Shown here piece by piece: positions 46,004 to 55,195 of a DNA stretch of 64,000 bases. Each line of letters begins with the position of its first letter. Position 1 is the first letter of the stretch. The notes beneath the pieces are model-generated. The model saw nothing but the letters and a program-made list of their open reading frames with translations, did not search any database and was not told where the DNA came from. A program made the position numbers and the translations under genes. The stretch comes from Streptomyces sp. NBC_00690. GTDB lineage: Bacteria > Actinomycetota > Actinomycetes > Streptomycetales > Streptomycetaceae. The stretch is from positions 6,227,501 through 6,291,500 of the forward strand of contig NZ_CP109009.1 of NCBI RefSeq assembly GCF_036226685.1, read 5' to 3'.

Positions 46004-47416
46004 ATGGCCCCAGCTGCCATGACCTTTGCCTCATCCCTGTCCGACGCCCAGCCCGTGCCGTACTGGCTGGACGACCCGGACAAGCCGGCGGCGCTGCCCG
46101 CGCTCACCGGCGACGACCGTTGCGATCTCCTGGTCGTCGGCGGTGGCTACAGCGGACTGTGGACCGCACTGCTCGCCAAGGAGCGCGACCCGGCCACCGA
46201 GGTCGTCCTGATCGAAGGCCGCGAGGTGGGCTGGGCCGCCTCGGGCCGCAACGGCGGCTTCTGCGCCGCATCGCTGACCCACGGCCTGAGCAACGGGCTG
46301 GCGCGCTGGCCCGGGGAGATCGATCGACTGGAGGAACTCGGCGCCCGAAACCTCGACGGCATCGAGGAGACGGTCGCCCGCTACTCGATCGACTGCGACT
46401 TCGAGCGCACCGGCAGTCTCGACGTCGCCACCGAGCCCTACCAGGTGGCCGAGTTGGCCGAGATGTACGAGGAGACCCAGCGGCTCGGCATTGAGGGGCT
46501 CACCCTCCTCGACCAGGACGCCGTGCGTGCCGAGGTGAACTCGCCGATCTTCCTCGGCGGGCTGTGGGACAAACGGGGGACGGCCATGCTGCACCCCGCC
46601 CGGCTCGCCTGGGGCCTCAAGCGCGCCTGCCGGGAACTCGGCGTGCGGATCTACGAGAACACCCCCGGCCTCGACCTCGCCACGGCCGGGGCGGGCATGG
46701 CCGTGCGCACCCCCTACGGACGGGTCTTCGCGAGCCGGGTCGCGCTGGGCACCAATGTGTTCCCCTCCCTGGTCAAGCGGGTGCGGCCGTACACCGTTCC
46801 GGTCTACGACTACGCGCTGATGACCGAGCCGCTCAGTCCGGCCCAGCTCGCGGAGATCGGCTGGGGCGGTCGGCAGGGGCTCGGCGACGTTGCCAACCAG
46901 TTCCACTACTTCCGGATCACGGCCGACCACCGCATCCTGTGGGGCGGCTATGACGCGATCTACCCGTTCGGCGGCAAGGTCAGCGCAGAGCTGGACCATC
47001 GTCCGGAGACCTATCTCAAGCTCGCCGAGCACTTCTTCCGCTACTTCCCCCAGCTGGCGGGGCTGCGCTTCAGCCATGCCTGGGGCGGTGCCATCGACAC
47101 CTGCTCGCGCTTCTCGGCGTTCTTCGGTACGGCGCACGGCGGCCGGGTCGCCTATGCGGCGGGCTACACGGGCCTGGGCGTGGGGGCGACCCGGTTCGGC
47201 GGCGATGTGATGCTCGACCTGCTCGCGGGGGAGCGCACCGAGCGCACCGAGTTGGAGATGGTCCGCAGCAAGCCGCTGCCCTTCCCGCCCGAGCCGGTGG
47301 CCTGGGCGGGCATCGGGATCACCAAGTGGTCGCTGGCGCAGGCGGACGCCAACGGGGGCCGTCGGAACGTCTGGCTGAAGACGATGGACCGACTGGGGCT
47401 GGGCTTCGACAGCTGA
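46004..47416 (+). CDS. FAD-dependent amine oxidoreductase (PuuB-like, DAO family)
   Basis: A 470-aa flavoenzyme that would oxidise the imported amine, or its gamma-glutamyl derivative, to an aminoaldehyde. The dinucleotide-binding motif is LLVVGGGYSGLWTALLAKER (about 43-60); GWAASGRNGGF contains the usual DAO-family flavin-contact segment, and GYTGLGVGATRFGG is the C-terminal FAD motif. ATG 46004 is preferred to GTG 45995 because AAGGAG is 8 bases before it. It ends the potD-potABC operon, 36 bases after potC, fitting a transport-plus-oxidation unit. Confidence 0.88.
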   Translation: MAPAAMTFASSLSDAQPVPYWLDDPDKPAALPALTGDDRCDLLVVGGGYSGLWTALLAKERDPATEVVLIEGREVGWAASGRNGGFCAASLTHGLSNGLARWPGEIDRLEELGARNLDGIEETVARYSIDCDFERTGSLDVATEPYQVAELAEMYEETQRLGIEGLTLLDQDAVRAEVNSPIFLGGLWDKRGTAMLHPARLAWGLKRACRELGVRIYENTPGLDLATAGAGMAVRTPYGRVFASRVALGTNVFPSLVKRVRPYTVPVYDYALMTEPLSPAQLAEIGWGGRQGLGDVANQFHYFRITADHRILWGGYDAIYPFGGKVSAELDHRPETYLKLAEHFFRYFPQLAGLRFSHAWGGAIDTCSRFSAFFGTAHGGRVAYAAGYTGLGVGATRFGGDVMLDLLAGERTERTELEMVRSKPLPFPPEPVAWAGIGITKWSLAQADANGGRRNVWLKTMDRLGLGFDS

Positions 47417-47462
47417 GTACCGGCTGAGTACTGGTGAAGACCGGCTCAGCTCATTGAACGGG

Positions 47463-47515
47463 CCGCGGCCCTGATTCCCGGATCGCGCTGTCCGGGCACC
47501 GGGGCCGCGGTCTTG
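47463..47515 (+). terminator. nested-hairpin terminator after the polyamine operon
   Basis: Outer stem CCGCGGCCC / GGGCCGCGG and inner stem CCCGGA / TCCGGG, followed by TCTTGTGT. It lies about 45 bases after the flavoenzyme stop codon. Confidence 0.65.
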
Positions 47516-47560
47516 TGTGCGGTGCCTCCCGCAGGGCCCGTACCCCTGGCTCGTACCGAC

Positions 47561-47620
47561 CCGTATTGCTCCGGGCCGTATTGCTCCGGCCCGTATTGCT
47601 CCGGCCCGTATTGCTCCGGC
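47561..47620 (+). repeat. 15-bp tandem repeat, four copies
   Basis: Four copies of CCGTATTGCTCCGGC, the first with a final G, plus a degenerate fifth. The 15-bp period keeps all frames; read on the minus strand it would give Tyr-Gly-Pro-Glu-Gln units, but that frame has no other support. Confidence 0.93.
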
Positions 47621-47794
47621 CCGTACCACCCCCGGTCCGAACCCGGGCGCCAGGGGCGCACAACCGTGATCTTGGCGTGACGCAGTTCACTACTAATGAG
47701 TAGCCAAAGTCGCGTCATACCCGGCGCCCACCCCGCTCTCCCCGTGTGCAGGTCGATGTTCACCACACACGGAACGAAAGTTGGAGGCCGGGCG

Positions 47795-48256
47795 ATGACT
47801 GCCTCGGGGGTCAAGACAGCGGTGGAGTGGCTGGCGTCGGTGGCGCCGAATCCGGATGCCTGCCGATGGGAGTGGGAGCGCAACCCGCTCGGGATCACGC
47901 TCCTGCCGGCGGGACACCGGTGGGACGTATTGATCCTGCCGGCCGAACTCGGCTATCCCACCTTGGACGTCCTCCAGCGGTTGGTCAGTCGGCCCGGACC
48001 GGTGCTGGCTGACTTCGGCGATGCCCGGATGGGCTTCTTCGTCCCCGCTGGCACGGCCGGTCGCTGGCTGGGTACGGGCATTCGCAGTGCAGGTCAGGGC
48101 ACGTGGATCGTGGTGCCCTACCCCGGCCGGGCGAGCACCGGGGGCACACGGTGGCTGATCGCTCCGGACGGTTCGGGGCACCTCAACGACCCCCTGCTGT
48201 TGGAGTTGGCCATGCATGAGGCGGCGGCCGTGCTGGCCCGTCATGAGGGTGAGTGA
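47795..48256 (+). CDS. uncharacterised Streptomyces protein
   Basis: A 153-aa soluble protein not recognised. It has no signal peptide, membrane segment or catalytic motif I can identify. The sequence alternates strand-like stretches (WDVLILPAELGYPTLDVLQRL, MGFFVPAGTAGRWLGTGI, GTWIVVPYPGRASTGGTRWLIAPDG) and a C-terminal helix (LLLELAMHEAAAVLA), giving a compact mixed fold. Proteins of this type with GTRWLxAPDGSGxLxDP are, by my recollection, conserved in streptomycetes and related to a fragment called the primase-polymerase-like N region, but I do not assign it. GGAGG lies 9 bases before ATG 47795. Confidence 0.75.
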   Translation: MTASGVKTAVEWLASVAPNPDACRWEWERNPLGITLLPAGHRWDVLILPAELGYPTLDVLQRLVSRPGPVLADFGDARMGFFVPAGTAGRWLGTGIRSAGQGTWIVVPYPGRASTGGTRWLIAPDGSGHLNDPLLLELAMHEAAAVLARHEGE

Positions 48257-48280
48257 GGGTCCCGGTGTCTGTGAGAACTC

Positions 48281-48307
48281 TTGACAACCTTATTGGTCTG
48301 GACCAAA
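48281..48307 (+). promoter_or_regulatory. chitinase promoter with DasR-type operator
   Basis: TTGACA (48281-48286) is a consensus -35 box. Overlapping the spacer and -10 region is ATTGGTCTGGACCAAA (48292-48307), an inverted repeat that matches the DasR-responsive element (consensus close to ACTGGTCTAGACCACT). Binding there would block RNA polymerase until chitosugar-derived glucosamine 6-phosphate releases DasR. The -10 box itself is weak. Confidence 0.8.
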
Positions 48308-48353
48308 TTGACGGCGACTTGACCTCCCAACCCCCCATGTACCGGAGGTAGTT

Positions 48354-50147
48354 GTGAAGCGCACCAGACTCACGGCCGCTCTGACCGCGGCCGTGCTCGC
48401 TGTCGGTGGACTCGTCGCCACCGCGACCACCGCGCAAGCGGCCGACCAGGAACTCGCCGTCAACGGCGGCTTCGAGGCGGGGCTCACCGGGTGGAGTTGT
48501 TCCGCGGGCAGCGGCGCGGCCGTGACCACCCCGGTCCACGGTGGCACCTCAGCCCTGAAGGCCACCCCCTCGGGCGGCGACAACGCGAAGTGCACCCAGA
48601 CGGTCACCGTCAAACCGAACTCCGCCTACACCGTGAGTGGGTGGGTGCAGGGCGGCTACGTCTATCTGGGCGTATCGGGCACCGGCACCACGGACGCCTA
48701 CAACTGGACCCCTTCGGCCAGCAGTTGGCAGAAGCTGTCCACGACCTTCCGCACCGGCGCCTCGACCACCTCGGTCACCCTCTACACCCACGGCTGGTAC
48801 GGCACGGCCGCCTACCACGCCGATGACCTCTCGCTCTTCGGGCCCGGTGGCGCACCGATCGAGATCCCGGCGACCCCGACGGGGCTCACCGCGGGCTCAC
48901 CCGGCTCCACCTCGGTCCCGTTGAACTGGAGCGCCGTGCCCGGGGCCACCGGCTACAAGGTCTACCAGGGCACCCGTGTCATCCCGGTGACCGGCACCTC
49001 CACCGTGGTGACCGGCCTGACGGCCGCCACCTCGTACAGCTTCCAGGTCTCGGCCACCAACGGCGCCGGCGAGTCGGCCAAGTCGGCGGCGGTGACCGCC
49101 GAGACCACCAGCGGCGGTACTCCCGGCACCGCACTACCCCCCCACGCGCTGGTGGGCTATCTGCACTCCAGCTTCGCCAACGGCTCCGGCTACACGCGGA
49201 TGGCGGACGTGCCCGACTCCTGGGACGTCATCAACCTGGCCTTCGGCGAACCGACCTCGGTGACCTCGGGTGACATCCGGTTCAGTCTCTGCCCGGTGAC
49301 CGAGTGCCCGAACGTGGAGTCGGTCGCCGAGTTCAAGGCCGCGATCCAGGCCAAGCAGGCGGCGGGCAAGAAGGTGCTGATCTCCATCGGCGGCCAGAAC
49401 GGTCAGGTCCAACTCTCCTCCACCGGGGCGCGGGACGCGTTCGTCACCTCCGTATCGAAGATCATCGACGAGTACGGCCTCGACGGGCTCGACATCGACT
49501 TCGAAGGGCACTCCCTGTCGCTGAACACCGGCGACACGGACTTCCGCTCCCCGACCACTCCGGTGGTCACCAATCTGATCCAGGCAGTCAAGACGCTGAA
49601 GGCGAAGTACGGTGCCAAGTTCATCCTGACGATGGCTCCGGAGACCTTCTTCGTCCAGTTGGGCTACCAGTTCTACGGCTCGGGCCCCTGGGGCGGCCAG
49701 GACCCGCGGGCGGGCTCGTACCTCCCGGTGATCCACGCGCTGCGCGACGACCTCACCCTGCTGCACGTCCAGCACTACAACTCGGGTCCGATCATGGGCC
49801 TCGACAACCAGTACCACACCATGGGCAACGCCGACTTCCACATCGCCATGGCCGACATGATGCTCACCGGCTTCCCGGTGGCCGGCAACCAGTCGCGGAT
49901 CTTCCCGCCGCTGCGGGCCGACCAGATCGCCATCGGCATGCCGGCGTCCACCCAGGCGGGCAACGGCCACACGGCGCCCGCCGATGTGAACAAGACGCTC
50001 GACTGCCTCACCAAGAAGACCAACTGCGGTTCCTACCAGACCCATGGCACCTGGCCCGCCCTGCGCGGGCTGATGACCTGGTCGATCAACTGGGACCGCT
50101 ACAACCAGTGGCAGTTCAGCCGGAACTTCGACGCCTACACATGGTGA
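48354..50147 (+). CDS. secreted family 18 chitinase with CBM and FnIII domains
   Basis: Extracellular endo/exochitinase of 597 aa. Signal peptide about 1-30 ending TAQAA; an N-terminal carbohydrate-binding module (about 32-165, NGGFEAGLTGWSC); a fibronectin type III domain (about 172-255); and the GH18 catalytic barrel (about 262-597). The catalytic DxxDxDxE is DGLDIDFE (Asp377-Glu384), with LISIGGQNG and LTMAPE before and after, and MTWSINWDRY at the end. GTG 48354 follows GGAGG. The DasR-type site places it in the chitin/GlcNAc regulon. The 3' end overlaps the PAP2 gene tail-to-tail by 32 bases. Confidence 0.94.
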   Translation: MKRTRLTAALTAAVLAVGGLVATATTAQAADQELAVNGGFEAGLTGWSCSAGSGAAVTTPVHGGTSALKATPSGGDNAKCTQTVTVKPNSAYTVSGWVQGGYVYLGVSGTGTTDAYNWTPSASSWQKLSTTFRTGASTTSVTLYTHGWYGTAAYHADDLSLFGPGGAPIEIPATPTGLTAGSPGSTSVPLNWSAVPGATGYKVYQGTRVIPVTGTSTVVTGLTAATSYSFQVSATNGAGESAKSAAVTAETTSGGTPGTALPPHALVGYLHSSFANGSGYTRMADVPDSWDVINLAFGEPTSVTSGDIRFSLCPVTECPNVESVAEFKAAIQAKQAAGKKVLISIGGQNGQVQLSSTGARDAFVTSVSKIIDEYGLDGLDIDFEGHSLSLNTGDTDFRSPTTPVVTNLIQAVKTLKAKYGAKFILTMAPETFFVQLGYQFYGSGPWGGQDPRAGSYLPVIHALRDDLTLLHVQHYNSGPIMGLDNQYHTMGNADFHIAMADMMLTGFPVAGNQSRIFPPLRADQIAIGMPASTQAGNGHTAPADVNKTLDCLTKKTNCGSYQTHGTWPALRGLMTWSINWDRYNQWQFSRNFDAYTW

Positions 50148-50907
50148 CCACCACCAGCAGCGCGCCGCACAGGGCCCAACTGCCGATCACGTCCAGCGGC
50201 CAGTGATAGCCCCTTAGCACCAGACCGATGCCCGTCGCCAGGGTCAGCACCAGGGCGACGGGCATCGCCCATGGTCGGCGTAGGAGGGGGGACAGAAGAA
50301 GGGCTCCGCCGCCGTACGCGACCAGGGCGGTCGCCGCATGTCCCGAGGGGTAGTAGCCGGTGGCGTCGGTCAGCGGTCCGGGGCGGTCCAGGAGCGCCTT
50401 CAGCGGTACGACGAAGGCGGGAACCGCCGCCATGGCGAGGACGACGCCGACCGTCTCCCGCCACCGCCGCAGGCGCTCGCGCCAAAACGCGTACGCCAGT
50501 GAGGCACCCAGCACGGGCAGCGCCACCGCGAGATTGCCGAGGTCGGCGAGGAGTTCGGTGAAAGCGGGCGGACCGTGGCCCACGATCCGTGACGAGATGC
50601 GCTCGTCCAGGGCGCGCAGGGGGCCGTCGACCGCCACCTGCCAGGTCACCACCGCGAACGTCAGCAGGGTGAGCGCCAGCAACAGAAAAGCCGGCCGCCT
50701 CGGAACAGGGGGGGTAGTTCCGAGGCAGCCGGTCTGATCGGACCGCCGCGCGCCCCGGGGGGTTTGGGGCGAGCGGACATCCGATCGGTGAGGAGTTCCG
50801 GAGCTTGAGGCTCCGGTGGTGTGCGCGAAGGCACGGCCCGTGCGGTGCTGGGGAGGCTCCGCGTCGGACTCGCCCGCAGTCCCCTGCGGGCGGGGTGTTT
50901 CTCTCAT
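50116..50907 (-). CDS. PAP2 superfamily phosphatase, membrane protein
   Basis: A membrane-bound lipid-phosphatase-like protein, about 263 aa from ATG 50907. Five or six membrane segments follow a hydrophilic N terminus. Catalytic motifs are KALLDRPGP (the K-x6-RP motif with Gly instead of the last Arg), YPSGHAATA (motif 2, intact) and LRGYHWPLDVIGSW (motif 3, with the Arg only three residues before the His). Motifs 1 and 3 thus deviate, so activity is likely but not certain. The start is uncertain; in-frame ATGs extend to 50988. Substrate unknown: undecaprenyl pyrophosphate or phosphatidate are typical. Confidence 0.82.
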   Translation of the reverse strand: MRETPRPQGTAGESDAEPPQHRTGRAFAHTTGASSSGTPHRSDVRSPQTPRGARRSDQTGCLGTTPPVPRRPAFLLLALTLLTFAVVTWQVAVDGPLRALDERISSRIVGHGPPAFTELLADLGNLAVALPVLGASLAYAFWRERLRRWRETVGVVLAMAAVPAFVVPLKALLDRPGPLTDATGYYPSGHAATALVAYGGGALLLSPLLRRPWAMPVALVLTLATGIGLVLRGYHWPLDVIGSWALCGALLVVVTMCRRRSSG

Positions 50908-51137
50908 CTGCAGAAACCGTACGGCAGTGACAGGGGGGACCGACAGCCACATCTCCATGCCGCCATCGGGCCCCCACATCTTCTTCACAGGGTCCGACCG
51001 TTCCGCCTGGTCAGCCCGGGGTTGTTACCGGCGGTCACCGCCGGGCGAGCCCGTCCGTGCACCCGTTGGGGCTGACCAGCACCGGTCGGCGCCGATCAGG
51101 GCTGTGAGATCCCCTCAGAGCCCAGAAAACAGACTCC

Positions 51138-52472
51138 TCAGATACGGGTGAAAGCCTGCTCGATGATGTCCAGGCCCTCGTTCAACAGGTCCTCGCCGAT
51201 CACCAGCGGCGGCAGGAAGCGCAGCACATTGCCGTACGTACCGCAGGTCAGCACCAGCAGACCCTCGGCGTGGCACGCCTTGGAGAGTGCGGTGGCAGCC
51301 GCCGCGTGCGGCTCCTTGGTCTCCCGGTCCTGGACCAGCTCGATCGCGATCATCGCGCCACGGCCACGGATCTCGCCGATGATGTCGAACTTCTCCTGCA
51401 TCGCGGCGAGACGGCCCTTCATGACCTCCTCGATGCGCCGAGCCTTGCCGTTGAGGTCCAGCTCCTTCATGGTCTCGATCGACCCGAGCGCACCGGCACA
51501 GGCCACCGGGTTGCCACCGTAGGTGCCGCCGAGGCCACCGGCGTGGGCCGCGTCCATGATCTCGGCGCGGCCGGTCACAGCGGCCAGCGGCAGACCGCCC
51601 GCGATGCCCTTGGCGGTGGTGATCAGGTCCGGGACGATGCCCTCGTCCTCACACGCGAACCACTGGCCGGTGCGGCAGAAGCCCGACTGGATCTCATCGG
51701 CGACGAAGACGATCCCGTTCTCCTTGGCGAACTCGGCGATCGCCGGCAGGAAGCCCTTGGCCGGCTCGATGAACCCGCCCTCGCCCAGCACGGGCTCGAT
51801 GATGATCGCCGCGACGTTCTCCGCGCCGATCTGCTTGCTGATCTGGTCGATGGCCTGCGCGGACGCCTCCGCGCCTGCGTTCTCGGCACCGGTGGGCCAG
51901 CGGTAGCCGTACGCGACCGGCACCCGGTAGACCTCGGGGGCGAACGGCCCGAAGCCCTGCTTGTACGGCATGTTCTTCGCGGTCAGCGCCATCGTCAGAT
52001 TGGTGCGGCCGTGGTAGCCGTGGTCGAAGACGACGACGGCCTGGCGCTTGGTGTAGCTGCGGGCGATCTTGACCGCGTTCTCGACGGCTTCGGCGCCGGA
52101 GTTGAACAGCGCGGACTTCTTGGCGTGGTCACCGGGGGTGAGCTCGGCCAGCGCCTCGGCCACGGCCACATAGCCCTCGTACGGGGTGACCATGAAACAG
52201 GTGTGGGTGAAGTCCGCGAGCTGGGCCGATGCACGGCGTACGACGGCCTCGGCGCTGGCGCCGACGCTCGTGACGGCGATGCCGGAACCGAAGTCGATCA
52301 GACGGTTGCCGTCGACGTCCTCGATGATGCCGCCTCCCGCACGAGCGGTGAAGACGGGCAGCACCGAGCCCACGCCACCGGCGACCACTGCGGTACGGCG
52401 GGCCTGGAGCTCCACCGACTTGGGTCCGGGAATGGCGGTGACGATGCGGCGCTCCTGCGGGATCGCGGTCAT
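51138..52472 (-). CDS. gabT: 4-aminobutyrate aminotransferase
   Basis: Converts GABA and 2-oxoglutarate to succinic semialdehyde and glutamate; PLP enzyme of 444 aa. Markers: FGSGIAVTSVGAS, FNSGAEAVENAVKIAR, FDHGYHGRTNLTMALT, IIEPVLGEGGF, FVADEIQSGFCRTG and the PLP lysine in TTAKGIAGGLPLAAV. ATG 52472 gives the family N terminus (MTAIPQERRIVTAIPGPKS); the frame stays open far upstream. It completes the GABA branch begun by the aldehyde dehydrogenases. Confidence 0.94.
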   Translation of the reverse strand: MTAIPQERRIVTAIPGPKSVELQARRTAVVAGGVGSVLPVFTARAGGGIIEDVDGNRLIDFGSGIAVTSVGASAEAVVRRASAQLADFTHTCFMVTPYEGYVAVAEALAELTPGDHAKKSALFNSGAEAVENAVKIARSYTKRQAVVVFDHGYHGRTNLTMALTAKNMPYKQGFGPFAPEVYRVPVAYGYRWPTGAENAGAEASAQAIDQISKQIGAENVAAIIIEPVLGEGGFIEPAKGFLPAIAEFAKENGIVFVADEIQSGFCRTGQWFACEDEGIVPDLITTAKGIAGGLPLAAVTGRAEIMDAAHAGGLGGTYGGNPVACAGALGSIETMKELDLNGKARRIEEVMKGRLAAMQEKFDIIGEIRGRGAMIAIELVQDRETKEPHAAAATALSKACHAEGLLVLTCGTYGNVLRFLPPLVIGEDLLNEGLDIIEQAFTRI

Positions 52473-52897
52473 AGGGGCTCCTGGGGGTGCTGTGGACGCT
52501 TCAGTTCTTCCCCGCAGGCTAGGGGTGGGCCGGGGCAGGGGGCATGTGCCGTTCGGGAGTGTTGGGGCCGAGTCCTTGTCCGCACCGGACATACCGCACG
52601 GTCCGGGTCCCCGACGTGAACGGTGCGGCGTTCGTACGTCACCGGCCCGGGCGCCGACGGACGGGTTCCCTGCGGTACGCCAGCGGCCTGGGCCGTCCGG
52701 TCGGCAGGCTTCCGGCCGGGGCGACCCACCCGGGCGGAGCCGGACCCCACGACCGGCCCCACCACCGGCACCCGCACGAACCGCGCCGGCAACCGGCCCG
52801 ATCGCCCTCGGCCGGGGTGAATCGGTGAACTCCCCGCGCCTGGGCACTAGATTGACCGTGCACAGAGCGGGCCTGGCTGGTCAGGGGGCAGCAGTTC
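52473..52897. other. divergent promoter region, gabT / ATPase
   Basis: About 425 bases between divergent genes. The half next to the ATPase gene holds a plausible promoter (listed). No supported gene; open frames here translate to Arg/Pro-rich sequence. Confidence 0.55.
52825..52853 (+). promoter_or_regulatory. possible promoter of the membrane ATPase gene
   Basis: GTGAAC (52825-52830), a 17-base spacer and TAGATT (52848-52853). The -10 box and spacing are good, the -35 box moderate. Transcription would start near 52860, leaving a leader of roughly 40 bases. Confidence 0.4.
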
Positions 52898-55048
52898 ATG
52901 GATTCCGAAGGCACATTCGATGCGCGCGGCACGGAGCGCGGTCCTGCGCCGGTTTCCGGGCCGCCGCCGCACCCGCCTTCCGTACCCCGACCCGGTGGGC
53001 CACCGAGCTTCCCACCCACCCCGGGCATCCCCGCCGTCCCCAGCCATGCGCCCGGCAGACGCCAGGCCGTCACCGAGTGGCTGCGCACCCCCCGCCCCGA
53101 GGCCGACCCCGGCGTCTGGCGACTCGGTCACCGCGCCCGCCCCGACGAGGAGCCGGACGAAGTGCCCGCGCGGCGACTGTTCGCCGGCGCACTCATCGCC
53201 CTGCTCACCGGCTGGCTGCTCTGGTCCCTGCTGTGGAACGGCTACCTCGGCCGGTACTGGATCTGGCCCCTGCTCGTCCTCACCCCCGACTCCTGGCGTG
53301 CCGACCCACCCCTGTGGGCCACCGCCAGCTACACGTACTACACGCTCGTCGGCGGCGGGCTGCTGGTGTTCTTCGCCCGCCTCGGCCATGTGCCGGAGAT
53401 ATGGCGCCGCTACACCCGCCGCGCCGACAAGCCTCGTACGACATCCCCACCGGTCGGACCCGACCCCACCCAGTGGCCCGAACTGCGCACCGCCGGGCTC
53501 ATCGACGCCGCGGAGACCCTCACCGAGGCCGGCCGGGCCGGTGTGCTCGGTGATGTGGACTACGCCCGTATCCGCCGCGCGTGGCAGGGCGTCCAGGCCC
53601 GCCCCGAACTGCTCCCCGCCTTCACCGACACCGTGCGACGACAGGGTGCTGCGTCCTGCGCCCATCCCTCCGGGCTGCGGGACCTGCCCGTACGCACCGC
53701 CACCCATGACCTCGTCACCGCACAGGTGCGGATCGGCACCGCAGCCGACGACCGCCGCAACCCCTACGCGCGACGCACCACCGGCGTAGCACTCGATCCG
53801 TCGCTGCTCGGCACCTCACTCCTCGCCGTCGGCCCGTCCGGCTGCGGCAAGAGCGTGCGGCTCATCCGCCCGGTCGTCGAATCCCTCGGACTGCTGGCCC
53901 TCGCGAACCGCGCCGCCGTGGTCGCCGTCACCGCCCAGGGCGCCCAGCTCGCCCCTGATGACGCCTTCGACCTGGTCATCGCCGTCGGGCGCAGCGACTC
54001 CCGGCACGACCTGGACCTCTACGGAGGCTCCAGCGATCCCGACGAAGCCGCCCGGATGCTCGCCGAAGCCCTGGTCGGCGACCTCGCCGCGACCCTGCCC
54101 GGCACCGACGGCCGCCGCGCCGCCACCGCACTGGCCCAGCTGATCGGCCCCTACCAGTTGGTCCACGGCCACTTCCCGGCCGTTCCCGAACTGCGGGAAC
54201 TCCTCAGCGGCGCCCCCGCCGCGCTCGACGCCCTGCGTCAGGCGCTCCAGGCCCAGGGCGGCACCGCGGCGGCGGCGCAACTGCGCGAGCTGGACGCCCG
54301 CGAGCGCCAGTCCGCCCGCGGCGGCGATGACATCGGAGTGCTCCTCGCCGAACGGATCGCCTTCCTGGACCGACCCGCGTTCGCCGCCTCCTTCCGCACC
54401 GACGGAGGCGGCCGGCAGTTCTCCTTGCAGGCCATCGAGCATCCGTTGCGGGTCCGCGTCGACCTGCCGGAACGCGGCCACGCCGAGGCGTCCAGGATCA
54501 TCGCGCGGCTGCTCCTCGCCCAGTTCACCGAAGCAGCGCTCAGCCGTTCGGACCGCTCGCTCTTCGCCGCGCTCGTCCTCGACGACGCGACCTACACGGT
54601 GACCGCCGACTCGGTGCGGGCCATCCAGCGGCTGCGCTCCGCCAATGCCGGGGTGGTCCTGACCCTGCGCACCCTGGAGGACGTGCCCGATCCGCTGCGC
54701 GGGCCCCTGCTGGGCGCGGTGGGCTGTCGGATGGCCTTCGCGGGACTCGCCCCGTGGGACGGCGGTCGGTTCGCGGAGACCTGGGGCACCGAATGGGTGC
54801 AGACCCGCGATGTCACCAACCGCCAGATCATCTCGGACGAGCCCCTCACCAAGGCCATGCACGCCATGCGCCGACTGGTCACCGGCAAGGCGACCACGGC
54901 CGAGGCGATCACCGTACGAGAGGTGGAACGGGCCCGCTGGTCGGCGTCCGACCTCGCCCACGCGGTGCCCGCGGGACACGCGGTGCTCTCCTTGGCGAAC
55001 GTCAACGGCGAGCACACCCCGCCCCTGCTGGTGGATCTCCGTACATAG
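52898..55048 (+). CDS. membrane-anchored FtsK/TraD-like ATPase (uncharacterised)
   Basis: A 716-aa protein with a Pro-rich N terminus, two membrane segments at about 93-112 and 140-160, a cytosolic linker, and a RecA-like ATPase domain. Walker A is GPSGCGKSVRL (312-319) and Walker B LFAALVLDDAT (about 555-564), followed by VRAIQRLRSANAGVVLTLRTLEDVP, the sensor-like region seen in VirD4/TraD/TraG coupling proteins. No relaxase, type IV or type VII components lie nearby. Usually annotated only as an ATP/GTP-binding protein. It could move DNA or protein across the membrane, or act in septation; none of this is shown. Confidence 0.8.
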   Translation: MDSEGTFDARGTERGPAPVSGPPPHPPSVPRPGGPPSFPPTPGIPAVPSHAPGRRQAVTEWLRTPRPEADPGVWRLGHRARPDEEPDEVPARRLFAGALIALLTGWLLWSLLWNGYLGRYWIWPLLVLTPDSWRADPPLWATASYTYYTLVGGGLLVFFARLGHVPEIWRRYTRRADKPRTTSPPVGPDPTQWPELRTAGLIDAAETLTEAGRAGVLGDVDYARIRRAWQGVQARPELLPAFTDTVRRQGAASCAHPSGLRDLPVRTATHDLVTAQVRIGTAADDRRNPYARRTTGVALDPSLLGTSLLAVGPSGCGKSVRLIRPVVESLGLLALANRAAVVAVTAQGAQLAPDDAFDLVIAVGRSDSRHDLDLYGGSSDPDEAARMLAEALVGDLAATLPGTDGRRAATALAQLIGPYQLVHGHFPAVPELRELLSGAPAALDALRQALQAQGGTAAAAQLRELDARERQSARGGDDIGVLLAERIAFLDRPAFAASFRTDGGGRQFSLQAIEHPLRVRVDLPERGHAEASRIIARLLLAQFTEAALSRSDRSLFAALVLDDATYTVTADSVRAIQRLRSANAGVVLTLRTLEDVPDPLRGPLLGAVGCRMAFAGLAPWDGGRFAETWGTEWVQTRDVTNRQIISDEPLTKAMHAMRRLVTGKATTAEAITVREVERARWSASDLAHAVPAGHAVLSLANVNGEHTPPLLVDLRT

Positions 55049-55195
55049 CGGACCTTTCCCGTCCTGGTCCCCCTGACCGCCCTGAACTACTACGAGCTGG
55101 CAGAATCGAGGTAATCAGTTCATACGGCGCGGCGAAATCCCCTGATGTCCCCGCCGGCCCGTGAACAGTCCTGACGAACCAGTTCTGAAGGTGCC

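Larger units (their letters stand above)
47417..47794. other. non-coding region with terminator and 15-bp repeats
   Basis: About 380 bases between the flavoenzyme gene and the next. It holds a nested hairpin (47463-47515) and a 15-bp tandem repeat array (47561-47620), both listed separately. Short frames on both strands span the repeats but no ribosome site or family likeness supports them. Confidence 0.6.

Noticed and set aside
47446..47898. Minus-strand frame with Tyr-Gly-Pro-Glu-Gln repeats
   Set aside because: The repeats come from a 15-bp tandem array open on both strands; the rest of the frame is antisense to a better supported gene and has no start signal.
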